DNA of 64,000 nt, taken from JABDQA01 sp963759125. GTDB lineage: Bacteria > Desulfobacterota > Desulfobulbia > Desulfobulbales > Desulfocapsaceae. Where the stretch lies: contig CAVWXN010000009.1 in assembly GCA_963759125.1 (NCBI GenBank), positions 124,001 through 188,000 on the forward strand, given 5' to 3'. Shown piece after piece: positions 16,917-25,918 of the stretch. The position numbers were made by a program, and so were the translations under genes. The stretch's first letter is position 1, and every line of letters starts with the position of its first letter. The notes beneath the pieces were generated by a model. The model did not search any database. It saw only the letters and a program-made list of their open reading frames with translations, and was not told where the DNA came from.

Positions 16917-17231
16917 CTACGGCAATTTGATCTCTACGTTCACTCCGGCGGAGAGTTCGAGCTTCATCAGCAGATCAATGGTCTGCTGGGTCGGTTCGAG
17001 AATATCAAGCAGCCTCCGGTGAGTCCTCATTTCGAACTGCTCTCGCGACTTTTTGTCGACATGAGGCGAGCGCAGGACACAGAACTTCTTGACCGATGTC
17101 GGCAGCGGTATTGGCCCGGCTACTGATGATCCGGTCCGGCGCGCCGTATCCACGATTTCGTGGGTGGATTGATCCAGCAATTTGTGATCATACGCCTTGA
17201 GGCGAATGCGAATTTTTTCTGTCGGTATCAT
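16917..17231 (-). CDS. rpsJ: 30S ribosomal protein S10 (NusE)
   Basis: S10 is a 30S head protein and, with NusB (also encoded here), an antitermination factor. The 104-residue product has KIRIRLKAYDHKLLDQST and the conserved loop GPIPLPTSVKKFCVLRSPHV. The start is ATG 17231. Only nine bases separate it from the tuf stop, so the str and S10 blocks are joined without a visible break. Confidence 0.98.
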   Translation of the reverse strand: MIPTEKIRIRLKAYDHKLLDQSTHEIVDTARRTGSSVAGPIPLPTSVKKFCVLRSPHVDKKSREQFEMRTHRRLLDILEPTQQTIDLLMKLELSAGVNVEIKLP

Positions 17232-17240
17232 CTCTGCACC

Positions 17241-18431
17241 TTAGCCTGAAATTTCACTGATAACGCCGGCACCTACCGTACGGCCACCTTCGCGAATCGC
17301 AAAACGCAAACCAACGTCCATCGCGATCGGCGTGATCAGCTCTGCCTCAACCGACACGTTGTCGCCCGGCATTACCATCTCTACTCCCTCGGGCAACGTC
17401 ACCACCCCAGTCACATCCGTCGTACGGAAATAAAACTGAGGACGATAGCCATTGAAGAACGGCGTATGACGGCCGCCCTCATCCTTGCTCAAGATATAGC
17501 ACTCGGCCTTGAACTTGGTGTGCGGGGTGATTGAGCCCGGCTTCGCAAGTACCTGGCCGCGCTCGATCTCGTCACGCTTCACACCGCGCAACAGGGCGCC
17601 GATATTGTCGCCGGCCTGACCCTGGTCCAGAAGCTTGCGGAACATCTCCACACCGGTTACCGTCGTCTTCTCCGTCTCACGGATGCCGACGATCTCTATC
17701 TCTTCGCCTACCTTGATCACACCGCGCTCAACACGACCCGTGGCTACCGTGCCACGACCCGAAATAGAGAATACGTCCTCTACCGGCATCAGAAACGGCT
17801 GGTCAACGTCACGTTCCGGCTCAGGGATATAGGTGTCAATCGCTTCCATCAGATCCCAGACGCACTTGGCCTTCTCTTCGTCATCCGGATTCTCAAGGGC
17901 AAGAAGGGCTGAGCCCTGGACAAACGGAATATCATCGCCGGGAAATTCATACTTGTCCAGCAGCTCACGAAGTTCCATCTCCACCAGCTCGATCAGTTCC
18001 TCGTCGTCGACCATGTCGCATTTATTTAAAAACACAACCATCGCAGGAACACCTACCTGGCGGGCAAGCAGAATGTGCTCACGGGTCTGAGGCATGGCCC
18101 CGTCAGTGGCCGCCACAACCAGTATCGCTCCGTCCATCTGAGCCGCGCCGGTGATCATATTCTTGATGTAGTCGGCATGACCCGGGCAATCTACATGGGC
18201 ATAGTGACGATTGACCGTCTCGTATTCCACGTGGGCAGTGGCAATTGTGATGCCACGCTCTTTTTCTTCAGGCGCCTTATCAATCTCACCGAAATCGGTG
18301 AACTGGGCTTGACCTTTCAAAGACAGTACCCGTGTTATCGCTGCCGTCAATGTCGTCTTGCCATGATCGATATGACCTATCGTGCCTACATTCACATGCG
18401 GCTTCGTCCGCTCGAATTTCTCCTTTGACAT
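17241..18431 (-). CDS. tuf: elongation factor Tu, copy 1 (str block)
   Basis: EF-Tu is the GTPase that brings aminoacyl-tRNA to the ribosome. The 396-residue product has G1 GHIDHGKTTLT, the G3 DCPGHADY, and G4 NKCDMVDD, followed by domains II and III. It is nearly identical to the copy at 34008-35198: I count about nine base differences, with one amino acid change (GEEIEI here, GEEVEI in the other copy). It lies between fusA and rpsJ, the position of tufA in E. coli. Confidence 0.99.
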   Translation of the reverse strand: MSKEKFERTKPHVNVGTIGHIDHGKTTLTAAITRVLSLKGQAQFTDFGEIDKAPEEKERGITIATAHVEYETVNRHYAHVDCPGHADYIKNMITGAAQMDGAILVVAATDGAMPQTREHILLARQVGVPAMVVFLNKCDMVDDEELIELVEMELRELLDKYEFPGDDIPFVQGSALLALENPDDEEKAKCVWDLMEAIDTYIPEPERDVDQPFLMPVEDVFSISGRGTVATGRVERGVIKVGEEIEIVGIRETEKTTVTGVEMFRKLLDQGQAGDNIGALLRGVKRDEIERGQVLAKPGSITPHTKFKAECYILSKDEGGRHTPFFNGYRPQFYFRTTDVTGVVTLPEGVEMVMPGDNVSVEAELITPIAMDVGLRFAIREGGRTVGAGVISEISG

Positions 18432-18456
18432 CTTCTTTCCTCAATACTGATTGGGT

Positions 18457-20532
18457 CTAAATCCCTCTGATTTTCCTGATTATCTTGTCTGCCTTTGCCT
18501 TCGGCACCACATCATATTCCAAAAACTGCATGCTGAAATGGGCCCGCCCCTGGGTTGCCGACCTCAATGAAGTCGAGTAGCCGAACATCTCGGCCAGCGG
18601 CACGTGGGCCCTGACAATCTGGACATCGTTTTCGGACTCGATCCCGGTGACCTTACCTCTCTTGGAGTTGAGGTCCGAAATCACATCCCCGACATACTCC
18701 TCCGGAGTTACCGCTTCCAGATCCATAACCGGCTCCAGCAGAACCGGTTCAGCTTCGCTTCCGGCCTTTCTCAATGCCATTGCCGCCGCTACACCGAAGG
18801 CCATCTCGGTCGAATCTTCCTCATCGTACGAGCCGCCTGTCAGGGTTACCTTGACATCAGTGAGCGGGTGGCCGATGAGCGGCCCGGAGTCGAGCGTATC
18901 CTTGACTCCCCTTTCTATGGCAGCGAGAAACATTGATGGGATCGTCTTCTCATCAACTTCGCTGCTGAAAACAAAGCCGCCGCTTCGTTGCAGTGGCTCT
19001 ATCTTGAGGACGACATGGCCGTATTGTCCCGCGCCGGTCGTCTGCTCAAAGCGCCCTTCTTCGGTGACACTCTGAGTAATCGTCTCTTTATAGGCTACCT
19101 GGGGGGTTCCGACTTTGGCGGAAACCTTGAATTCGTTGAGCAGCCTGTGCACGATTATCTCCAGGTGAAGCTCGCCCATCCCTGAGATAATCTTTTGTCC
19201 CGTGTCTTTATCTGTGCTGACGGTGAAGGACGGGTCCTCCAGAGCGATCTTATCAAGCGTTTCGGTCAGCTTACTCTCTTCGGCCTTGCTTTTTGGCTCA
19301 ATGGCCACACCGATGACCGGATCCGGGAAGTCCATGCTTTCCAGAACCACAAAATCGCCGTTTTCGCAGAGCGTATCGCCGGTGGTAGTAAACTTGAGTC
19401 CGACAATCGCCCCGATGTCTCCAGCCCCGATCGACTTGACCTCTTCCCGCTTGTTGGCGTGAAGTTTCAGAAGTTTGGAGATTTTTTCCTTCTTCTTCTT
19501 GACCGGGTTGAACACCTTGTCGCCGACCTTGAGCGCCCCCGAATAAAGCCTCACAAAAGCAAGGTTTTCAACGAATGAGTCGCTCATCAGCTTAAAGACA
19601 AGGCCGCAGAACTTTTCCTTCGGTCCGGTTTTACGCTGAACCGGCTCACCCTGTCGATCGAGCCCTTCAACGAAGTCGATATCCACCGGTGAAGGCAGAT
19701 ATCTGACCACGCTGTCCAACAAAGGTTGTATACCTTTGTTCTTAAAGGCGCTGCCGCACAGTACCGGCACGATTTCAAGCGCCAAAGTGGCCTTTCTCAG
19801 TGCACGGTACATCTCGTCAACCGAAACCGGTTTATCGTCAAGATATTTTTCCATGACCCCCTCATCGAAATCGGCCAATTTCTCGAGGAGTGTCATTCGT
19901 GCGGCCGTGAATACTTCTTTATACTGATCAGGAATGGCTGATTCTACCACTTCCTGTCCTAGAGACTGCTCGGAAAAACCGAGCATTCTCTCTTCAACGA
20001 GGTCTATGACCCCTGTGAAATCTGCTTCTCTGCCGACCGGTATCTGGAGGGGCAGCGGATTAGCCCCAAGCCGTTCGGACATCATTTTCAAACACCGCTC
20101 AAAATTGGCCCCTACCCTGTCCATCTTATTGATGAAGGCCAATCGGGGGATGGCATATTTGTCAGCCTGCCTCCACACTGTTTCCGATTGGGGCTCGACC
20201 CCACCGACAGCGCAAAAGACGGCGATGACGCCATCCAGCACCCTCAGACAGCGCTCCACCTCGACGGTGAAGTCAACATGGCCAGGGGTGTCTATAATAT
20301 TGATCTTATGATCATCCCAGGTGCAGGTCGTTGCTGCCGAGGTGATCGTGATTCCTCGTTCCTGCTCCTGTTCCATCCAGTCCATGACGGCGTTACCGTC
20401 ATGAACTTCGCCCATCTTATACGAACGGCCTGTATAATAGAGAATCCGTTCGGTGGTCGTAGTCTTGCCGGCATCGATATGGGCCATGATGCCGATATTG
20501 CGTATGCTCGATAATTCTTCCGAAGCTGACAT
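18457..20532 (-). CDS. fusA: elongation factor G
   Basis: EF-G is the translocase GTPase. The 691-residue product has the P-loop AHIDAGKTTTTERI, the switch region MDWMEQEQERGITITSAAT, DTPGHVDF and NKMDRVGA. Domains II to V follow, with GMGELHLEI and the C-terminal FGYSTSLRSATQGRAHFSM. ATG 20532 is chosen over two upstream in-frame TTG codons because GAGG lies seven bases before it. It follows rpsG in the str block. Some Desulfobacterota carry more than one EF-G type; I cannot place this copy among them by eye. Confidence 0.97.
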   Translation of the reverse strand: MSASEELSSIRNIGIMAHIDAGKTTTTERILYYTGRSYKMGEVHDGNAVMDWMEQEQERGITITSAATTCTWDDHKINIIDTPGHVDFTVEVERCLRVLDGVIAVFCAVGGVEPQSETVWRQADKYAIPRLAFINKMDRVGANFERCLKMMSERLGANPLPLQIPVGREADFTGVIDLVEERMLGFSEQSLGQEVVESAIPDQYKEVFTAARMTLLEKLADFDEGVMEKYLDDKPVSVDEMYRALRKATLALEIVPVLCGSAFKNKGIQPLLDSVVRYLPSPVDIDFVEGLDRQGEPVQRKTGPKEKFCGLVFKLMSDSFVENLAFVRLYSGALKVGDKVFNPVKKKKEKISKLLKLHANKREEVKSIGAGDIGAIVGLKFTTTGDTLCENGDFVVLESMDFPDPVIGVAIEPKSKAEESKLTETLDKIALEDPSFTVSTDKDTGQKIISGMGELHLEIIVHRLLNEFKVSAKVGTPQVAYKETITQSVTEEGRFEQTTGAGQYGHVVLKIEPLQRSGGFVFSSEVDEKTIPSMFLAAIERGVKDTLDSGPLIGHPLTDVKVTLTGGSYDEEDSTEMAFGVAAAMALRKAGSEAEPVLLEPVMDLEAVTPEEYVGDVISDLNSKRGKVTGIESENDVQIVRAHVPLAEMFGYSTSLRSATQGRAHFSMQFLEYDVVPKAKADKIIRKIRGI

Positions 20533-20598
20533 CAACAAACCTCACATCTTCTCTATTGGTGATTTCAGCTCCTGATCTCAGCAAGGCCGTTCCTCTTC

Positions 20599-21072
20599 TT
20601 ACCAGCGATAGTGGGCGAACGCCTTGTTAGCTTCCGCCATCCTGTGGGTATCGTCTTTCTTCTTTACCGACGCACCCCTTTGGTTGTAAGCATCGAGCAG
20701 TTCTGCCGCCAATTTCTCCGACATTGACTTGCCCGAACGGGACTGGGCAAAACCAATGATCCAGCGAATTGCCAGCGCGTTTCTTCTGGTCTGACGTACT
20801 TCCATGGGCACCTGGTAGGTGGCACCACCGACACGTCTTGACTTGACCTCGACCCGTGGCCGGACATTTTCCATGGCCTGCTCGAAGACGATCAACGGCT
20901 CCTCGTCGGGCACGCGCTGATCGATGACTTCCATCGCATCATAGAAGATTCGCCTGGCCAGGCTTTTCTTGCCACGCTGCATCAGACCGTTGGTAAACTT
21001 TGACACCAGCACGTTATTGTAACGCGGATCCGGCTCAACAACCCTTTTATCTGCACCTTTTCTACGGGACAT
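20599..21072 (-). CDS. rpsG: 30S ribosomal protein S7
   Basis: S7 starts assembly of the 30S head and in E. coli represses the str operon. The 157-residue product begins MSRRKGADKRVVEPDPRYN, has VKSRRVGGATYQVPMEVR, and ends EANKAFAHYRW, all typical. The start is ATG 21072. It sits between rpsL and fusA. Confidence 0.98.
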   Translation of the reverse strand: MSRRKGADKRVVEPDPRYNNVLVSKFTNGLMQRGKKSLARRIFYDAMEVIDQRVPDEEPLIVFEQAMENVRPRVEVKSRRVGGATYQVPMEVRQTRRNALAIRWIIGFAQSRSGKSMSEKLAAELLDAYNQRGASVKKKDDTHRMAEANKAFAHYRW

Positions 21073-21093
21073 AATTCAAATCTCCATTCCTTA

Positions 21094-21465
21094 TCAGGAA
21101 GGCTTCTTGGCACCATATTTCGACCGTCCTTGGCGACGATCGGATACTCCCAGAGTGTCGAGCGTACCGCGGATAACATGATACCGGACACCGGGAAGAT
21201 CTTTTACCCTGCCGCCCCTGATCAGAACAACCGAGTGCTCCTGCAGGTTATGGCCGATGCCCGGGATATAAGAAGTAACCTCAATACCGTTTGTCAATCG
21301 TACCCTGGCGACTTTTCTCAAAGCAGAGTTCGGCTTTTTCGGTGTTGTGGTATAAACCCTGACACACACTCCCCTTTTCTGTGGAGACCCCTTCAGCGCA
21401 GGCGTATTGGTCTTCTTGACGATCTTCTTCCTGCCCTGGCGTACCAGTTGATTAATTGTCGGCAT
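21094..21465 (-). CDS. rpsL: 30S ribosomal protein S12
   Basis: S12 controls decoding accuracy. The 123-residue product starts MPTINQLVRQGRKK. Both lysines linked to streptomycin sensitivity are present, in TPKKPNSALRK and GGRVKDLPGVRYH, so the sequence looks streptomycin-sensitive. The aspartate of the second motif is the residue that is methylthiolated in other bacteria. A 28-codon upstream extension is rejected because AAGGAG lies 11 bases before ATG 21465. It opens the str block. Confidence 0.98.
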   Translation of the reverse strand: MPTINQLVRQGRKKIVKKTNTPALKGSPQKRGVCVRVYTTTPKKPNSALRKVARVRLTNGIEVTSYIPGIGHNLQEHSVVLIRGGRVKDLPGVRYHVIRGTLDTLGVSDRRQGRSKYGAKKPS

Positions 21466-21556
21466 TACGTTTACTGCTCCTTCTCTCAGATCAGATTGTA
21501 ACTTTCTAATGAACCACAGAACAAAACACCCAAATGTGCTGTGGCACAAAAGACAA

Positions 21557-21585
21557 TACTTACATCACACCTGTTTTAGTGTCAA
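21557..21585 (-). promoter_or_regulatory. candidate promoter of the str-S10-spc-alpha cluster
   Basis: On the minus strand a perfect TTGACA (complement of 21580-21585) is followed after 17 bases by TAAGTA, a poor -10; an 18-base spacing gives AAGTAT. Just upstream is an A/T-rich stretch like an UP element. It lies in the 144-base rpoC-rpsL gap, which holds no clear terminator apart from a short GTGC/GCAC hairpin. The -35 is convincing, the -10 is not. Confidence 0.5.
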
Positions 21586-21609
21586 GCCAAAAAATAATTA
21601 CGGTTCAAC

Positions 21610-24600
21610 TTATTTAACCAGCTCCTGGTCGATTCCGGTGCCGGCTGAAATGAGCCGCCCCATGATCACATTCTCTTTGAGCCCTTTCAGTTCATCCATT
21701 TTGCCGGCCATGGCTGCATTGGTCAGGACCTTGGTGGTCTCCTGGAAAGAGGCTGCCGAGATAAAACTCTCGGTGGACAGCGAAGCCTTGGTGACCCCGA
21801 GCAGCAGCGGTTCGGCGGCCGGCGGTTTGGGGGCCTCGGCAAAGCTGCCGCCATTTGCCATAAACTCGCTGCGTTCGGCCATCAGTCGGTCACGCTCATC
21901 TTCAAAGGCCCACCATTCGACCTGCTCACCGATCATGAATTTGGAATCACCCGAGCCGGTAATCAGGACCCGGCGCAGCATCTGCCTAACGATGACCTCG
22001 ATATGCTTGTCGTTGATTTTGACGCCCTGCAGACGGTAGACCTCCTGAATTTCGTTGACCAAAAACTTGGCCAGTTCCTTGACCCCGAGGACGCCGAGAA
22101 TATCGTTGGGCACGATGGTGCCTTCCATCAGCCGCTCACCGGCCTGTACGTAGTCACCTTCATGGACGATTATATGTTTCGATTTAGGCACCAGGTATTC
22201 CTGCGCCTCTCCATATTCCGGAGTAACGACTACCCGGCGCTTACCCTTGAGTTCCTTGCCGAAACTAACCCGGCCGTCTACCTCGGAAATAATGGCCGGC
22301 TCCTTGGGTTTGCGGACCTCGAAGAGTTCTGCGACCCTGGGCAGACCACCGGTAATGTCTTTTGTTTTAGAAGTCTCCCTCGGGATCTTGCCAACGATGG
22401 TACCCGCCTCGATTTCACTGCCGTCTTCGACGGTGATGATCGAGCCGACCGGTAGACTGTAGCGGGCAAAAATTTCAGAGTCCGGCAGTTTCAGCGTCTT
22501 GCCGCGTGCATTCTTCACCGAGACGCGGGGATTCAACTGGGCACCGACGGCGGAATGAACAACGACCTTCGAAGATTTACCGGTCACCGGGTCAACCTTC
22601 TCCTGCATGGTCGCACCTTCCGCGACATCACCATATTTGATGATGCCACCTACCTCGGCCACGATGGGAATGGTGTAGGCATCCCAATCCGCCAGGATGG
22701 TACCCGGTTCCATCGTCGACCACTCGTTGACCAGTACCTGGGCACCGTAATTGACCTTGAACCTTTCGCGCTCGCGGATTTTTGCCGTCTTGATGACCTC
22801 ACCCTTGTCACGCACCACGACCTCACCGCTGGGGGACATTTCGATTTCAACATTTTTGGAACCGAGTTTGATGCCTTCCAGATGCTTGGTAAAATCCTGT
22901 TCGTCAAGGGTGACGATTTCGGCATTGCGGTTCATGACAATCTTGATACCCTCGGCATTCTCCACGTGATGCATATTTTTAAAGGCCACGACACCGCCTA
23001 TCTGGGTCACCAGTTCGGCCTGTTCGACCGCCCTGCTCGCCGTACCGCCGATATGGAACGTACGCATGGTAAGCTGGGTTCCCGGTTCACCAATTGACTG
23101 GGCGGCAATCACACCGATGGCCTCGCCAATGTTGACCATGTGTCCACGGCCCAGATCACGACCGTAACATTTGGCGCAGACGCCCCGGCGTGAGCGGCAG
23201 GTAAGTACCGAGCGAATGGTTACCCGGTCGATGCCCGCCGCTTCAATCTTCTCGACCAACGACTCGGTAATTTCCTGGCCGGAAGCAACAAGGACCTCAT
23301 CCTCGGAGAAAGGATCATGGACATCTTCGAGGGCCACACGGCCAAGAATACGTTCACCAATGGGTACGATAATCTCACCCCCGTCCATCAGTGGTTCGGC
23401 GATGATACCATCAAGAGTCCGACAGTCGGTTTCAACGATGGTGGCCTCCTGGGCCACATCGACCAGACGTCTGGTCAGGTAACCCGAATTGGCAGTCTTC
23501 AGCGCAGTATCGGCCAGCCCCTTACGAGCACCATGGGTGGAAATGAAATACTCGAGGACCCCGAGGCCTTCCCTGAAGTTGGCCTTGATCGGCGTCTCGA
23601 TGATTTCGCCCGAGGGCTTGGCCATCAGACCGCGCATGCCGGCCAGCTGGCGGATCTGATCCCGGGAACCCCTGGCTCCCGAGTCCGCCATGATAAAGAT
23701 CGAATTGAAGCTGGGTGCATCGACAAGCTTGTTATCTTTGTCGCGCACATAGTCAACCTCGATCTCATTCATCATCTCGTTGGCAACATCCTCAGTTGCT
23801 TTTGACCAGATATCGACGACCTTGTTGTATTTCTCACCCGAGGTAATCAGACCGTCCGAGTATTGCTGTTCCACATCAGCAACGCCAGCCTCGGCCTTCT
23901 CGACCAAGTCCTCCTTGGCCAGCGGAATCTTCATATCATTGATACAGATGGAGATCCCTGCCCTGGTGGCATACTCGTAACCGATGTCCTTGAGCCTGTC
24001 GGTCAGGATTACTGTGTCTTTGGTACCGGCATAGCGATAGGTGAAGTCGATAAGTTTGGCCAGCACTTTCTTTTTCAAGGTCTGGTTGACTACCTCAAAA
24101 GGTATCTTTTTGGGCAGCAACTCACCTATAATGACCCGGCCCATGGTGGTATCCACCATCTTACCGTCCCTGCGCACCTTGATCCTGGCCTGTAGATCGA
24201 CCTCGCCATGATCGTAAGCAATCCGCGCCTCGCTAACATCGGCAAACATCTTGCCCTCACCCGGCACGTTGATCCGTTCCCTGGTCATGTAGTAGAGACC
24301 GAGAATGATATCCTGGGAGGGAATGATGATCGGTTCGCCGTTGGCCGGTGACAAAATGTTGTTGGTGGACATCATCAATACCCGGGCCTCGACCTGGGCT
24401 TCCACAGAGAGCGGTACGTGCACCGCCATCTGATCGCCGTCAAAGTCGGCGTTAAAAGCAGAGCAGACCAGCGGATGCAGCTGAATCGCTTTGCCTTCGA
24501 TGAGCACCGCCTCAAAAGACTGCATGCCGAGACGATGCAGGGTCGGGGCACGGTTGAGGATAACCGGATATTCAGTAACCACCTCGTCCAGTACGTCCCA

Positions 24601-25824
24601 GACCTCCTTGACACCTTTCTCCACCATCTTTCTGGCACTCTTTATGGTGGTCACATAGCCACGACGCTCGAGCTTGTTGTAGATGAAAGGTTTGAACAGT
24701 TCCAGCGCCATTTTCTTGGGCAGACCGCACTGATGGAGTCTGAGATTGGGACCTACGACAATGACCGATCGGCCGGAATAGTCGACCCGCTTACCGAGCA
24801 GATTCTGGCGGAAACGTCCCTGTTTGCCCTTGAGCATATCGGCCAGAGATTTCAACGGCCGCTTGTTGGCACCGGTAATGACACGGCCACGGCGGCCGTT
24901 GTCAAACAGCACATCCACCGCTTCCTGCAGCATGCGCTTTTCGTTGCGGATGATGATATCAGGTGCATCCAGTTCCAGCAGTCGCTTGAGACGGTTGTTC
25001 CGGTTGATCACCCGGCGGTAAAGATCGTTGAGATCGGAAGTTGCGAAGCGGCCACCCTCCAGAGGTACCAGCGGCCTCAGATCGGGAGGCAAGACGGGGA
25101 TTACCTCGAGGATCATCCATTCGGGCTTATTGCCGGACTCGATAAACGCCTCGATGACCTGTAGACGCTTACCCAGCTTCAGGCGCTTGGTCTGGGAGCC
25201 GGTGGTTCCCATTTCAGCTCGCAGTTCCTTGGACAGCTCGACGAGTTCCTGGGTGCCCAGCAACTCCCGGATTGCCTCGGCGCCGATCCCCACTTTGAAC
25301 TGACCGGGGTAGTCCTCTCGAGCCTTGCGGTATTTCTCTTCAGTCAGCAGGGTTCCCTTGGGAATATCTTCGGTTTCGGATTCGACCACCGCGTATTGCT
25401 CAAAGTAGAGAATCCGCTCGAGCTGCTTGAGGGTCATGTCCAGCACGGCACCGATCTTGGACGGCAGACTCTTGAGAAACCAGATGTGCGCCACCGGAGC
25501 GGCCAGCTTTATATGGCCGAGCCTTTCACGGCGCACCTTGGACTGGATAACTTCGACGCCGCATTTTTCGCAAACCACTCCGCGGTGCTTCATGCGTTTG
25601 TATTTACCGCAGTTACATTCAAAATCCTTAACCGGGCCAAAAATCTTGGCGCAGAACAACCCGTCCCGCTCAGGTTTGAAGGTACGGTAGTTGATGGTCT
25701 CAGGTTTCTTTACCTCACCGTGCGACCAATCGAGAATTTTCTCCGGCGAAGCAAGAGAAATCTTCACCGCTTTGAATTTGGTAGGAGCCTTCGGTTTTTG
25801 AAAAAAATTGAATAACTCTTCCAC
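21610..25824 (-). CDS. rpoC: RNA polymerase beta-prime subunit
   Basis: Beta-prime forms the catalytic clamp of RNA polymerase. The 1404-residue product carries the N-terminal zinc site (CNCGKYKRMKHRG and VCEKCGVEV), the active-site loop FNADFDGDQMAVH around residue 460 that holds the catalytic magnesium, and the second zinc site CRSRRGVCAKCYGRDL. The start is GTG (complement of 25822-25824). It follows rpoB by 94 bases with no terminator. The reading frame is intact over its whole length. Confidence 0.99.
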   Translation of the reverse strand: MEELFNFFQKPKAPTKFKAVKISLASPEKILDWSHGEVKKPETINYRTFKPERDGLFCAKIFGPVKDFECNCGKYKRMKHRGVVCEKCGVEVIQSKVRRERLGHIKLAAPVAHIWFLKSLPSKIGAVLDMTLKQLERILYFEQYAVVESETEDIPKGTLLTEEKYRKAREDYPGQFKVGIGAEAIRELLGTQELVELSKELRAEMGTTGSQTKRLKLGKRLQVIEAFIESGNKPEWMILEVIPVLPPDLRPLVPLEGGRFATSDLNDLYRRVINRNNRLKRLLELDAPDIIIRNEKRMLQEAVDVLFDNGRRGRVITGANKRPLKSLADMLKGKQGRFRQNLLGKRVDYSGRSVIVVGPNLRLHQCGLPKKMALELFKPFIYNKLERRGYVTTIKSARKMVEKGVKEVWDVLDEVVTEYPVILNRAPTLHRLGMQSFEAVLIEGKAIQLHPLVCSAFNADFDGDQMAVHVPLSVEAQVEARVLMMSTNNILSPANGEPIIIPSQDIILGLYYMTRERINVPGEGKMFADVSEARIAYDHGEVDLQARIKVRRDGKMVDTTMGRVIIGELLPKKIPFEVVNQTLKKKVLAKLIDFTYRYAGTKDTVILTDRLKDIGYEYATRAGISICINDMKIPLAKEDLVEKAEAGVADVEQQYSDGLITSGEKYNKVVDIWSKATEDVANEMMNEIEVDYVRDKDNKLVDAPSFNSIFIMADSGARGSRDQIRQLAGMRGLMAKPSGEIIETPIKANFREGLGVLEYFISTHGARKGLADTALKTANSGYLTRRLVDVAQEATIVETDCRTLDGIIAEPLMDGGEIIVPIGERILGRVALEDVHDPFSEDEVLVASGQEITESLVEKIEAAGIDRVTIRSVLTCRSRRGVCAKCYGRDLGRGHMVNIGEAIGVIAAQSIGEPGTQLTMRTFHIGGTASRAVEQAELVTQIGGVVAFKNMHHVENAEGIKIVMNRNAEIVTLDEQDFTKHLEGIKLGSKNVEIEMSPSGEVVVRDKGEVIKTAKIRERERFKVNYGAQVLVNEWSTMEPGTILADWDAYTIPIVAEVGGIIKYGDVAEGATMQEKVDPVTGKSSKVVVHSAVGAQLNPRVSVKNARGKTLKLPDSEIFARYSLPVGSIITVEDGSEIEAGTIVGKIPRETSKTKDITGGLPRVAELFEVRKPKEPAIISEVDGRVSFGKELKGKRRVVVTPEYGEAQEYLVPKSKHIIVHEGDYVQAGERLMEGTIVPNDILGVLGVKELAKFLVNEIQEVYRLQGVKINDKHIEVIVRQMLRRVLITGSGDSKFMIGEQVEWWAFEDERDRLMAERSEFMANGGSFAEAPKPPAAEPLLLGVTKASLSTESFISAASFQETTKVLTNAAMAGKMDELKGLKENVIMGRLISAGTGIDQELVK

Positions 25825-25918
25825 GAGTTCACCTCTGCTTCAAATTTTTATGCCCGGAAATTTTGCCCGGGACTTGAAGAGCTGGCAGTATCTTGAGAAA
25901 TAGGGATAATCAGCCCAG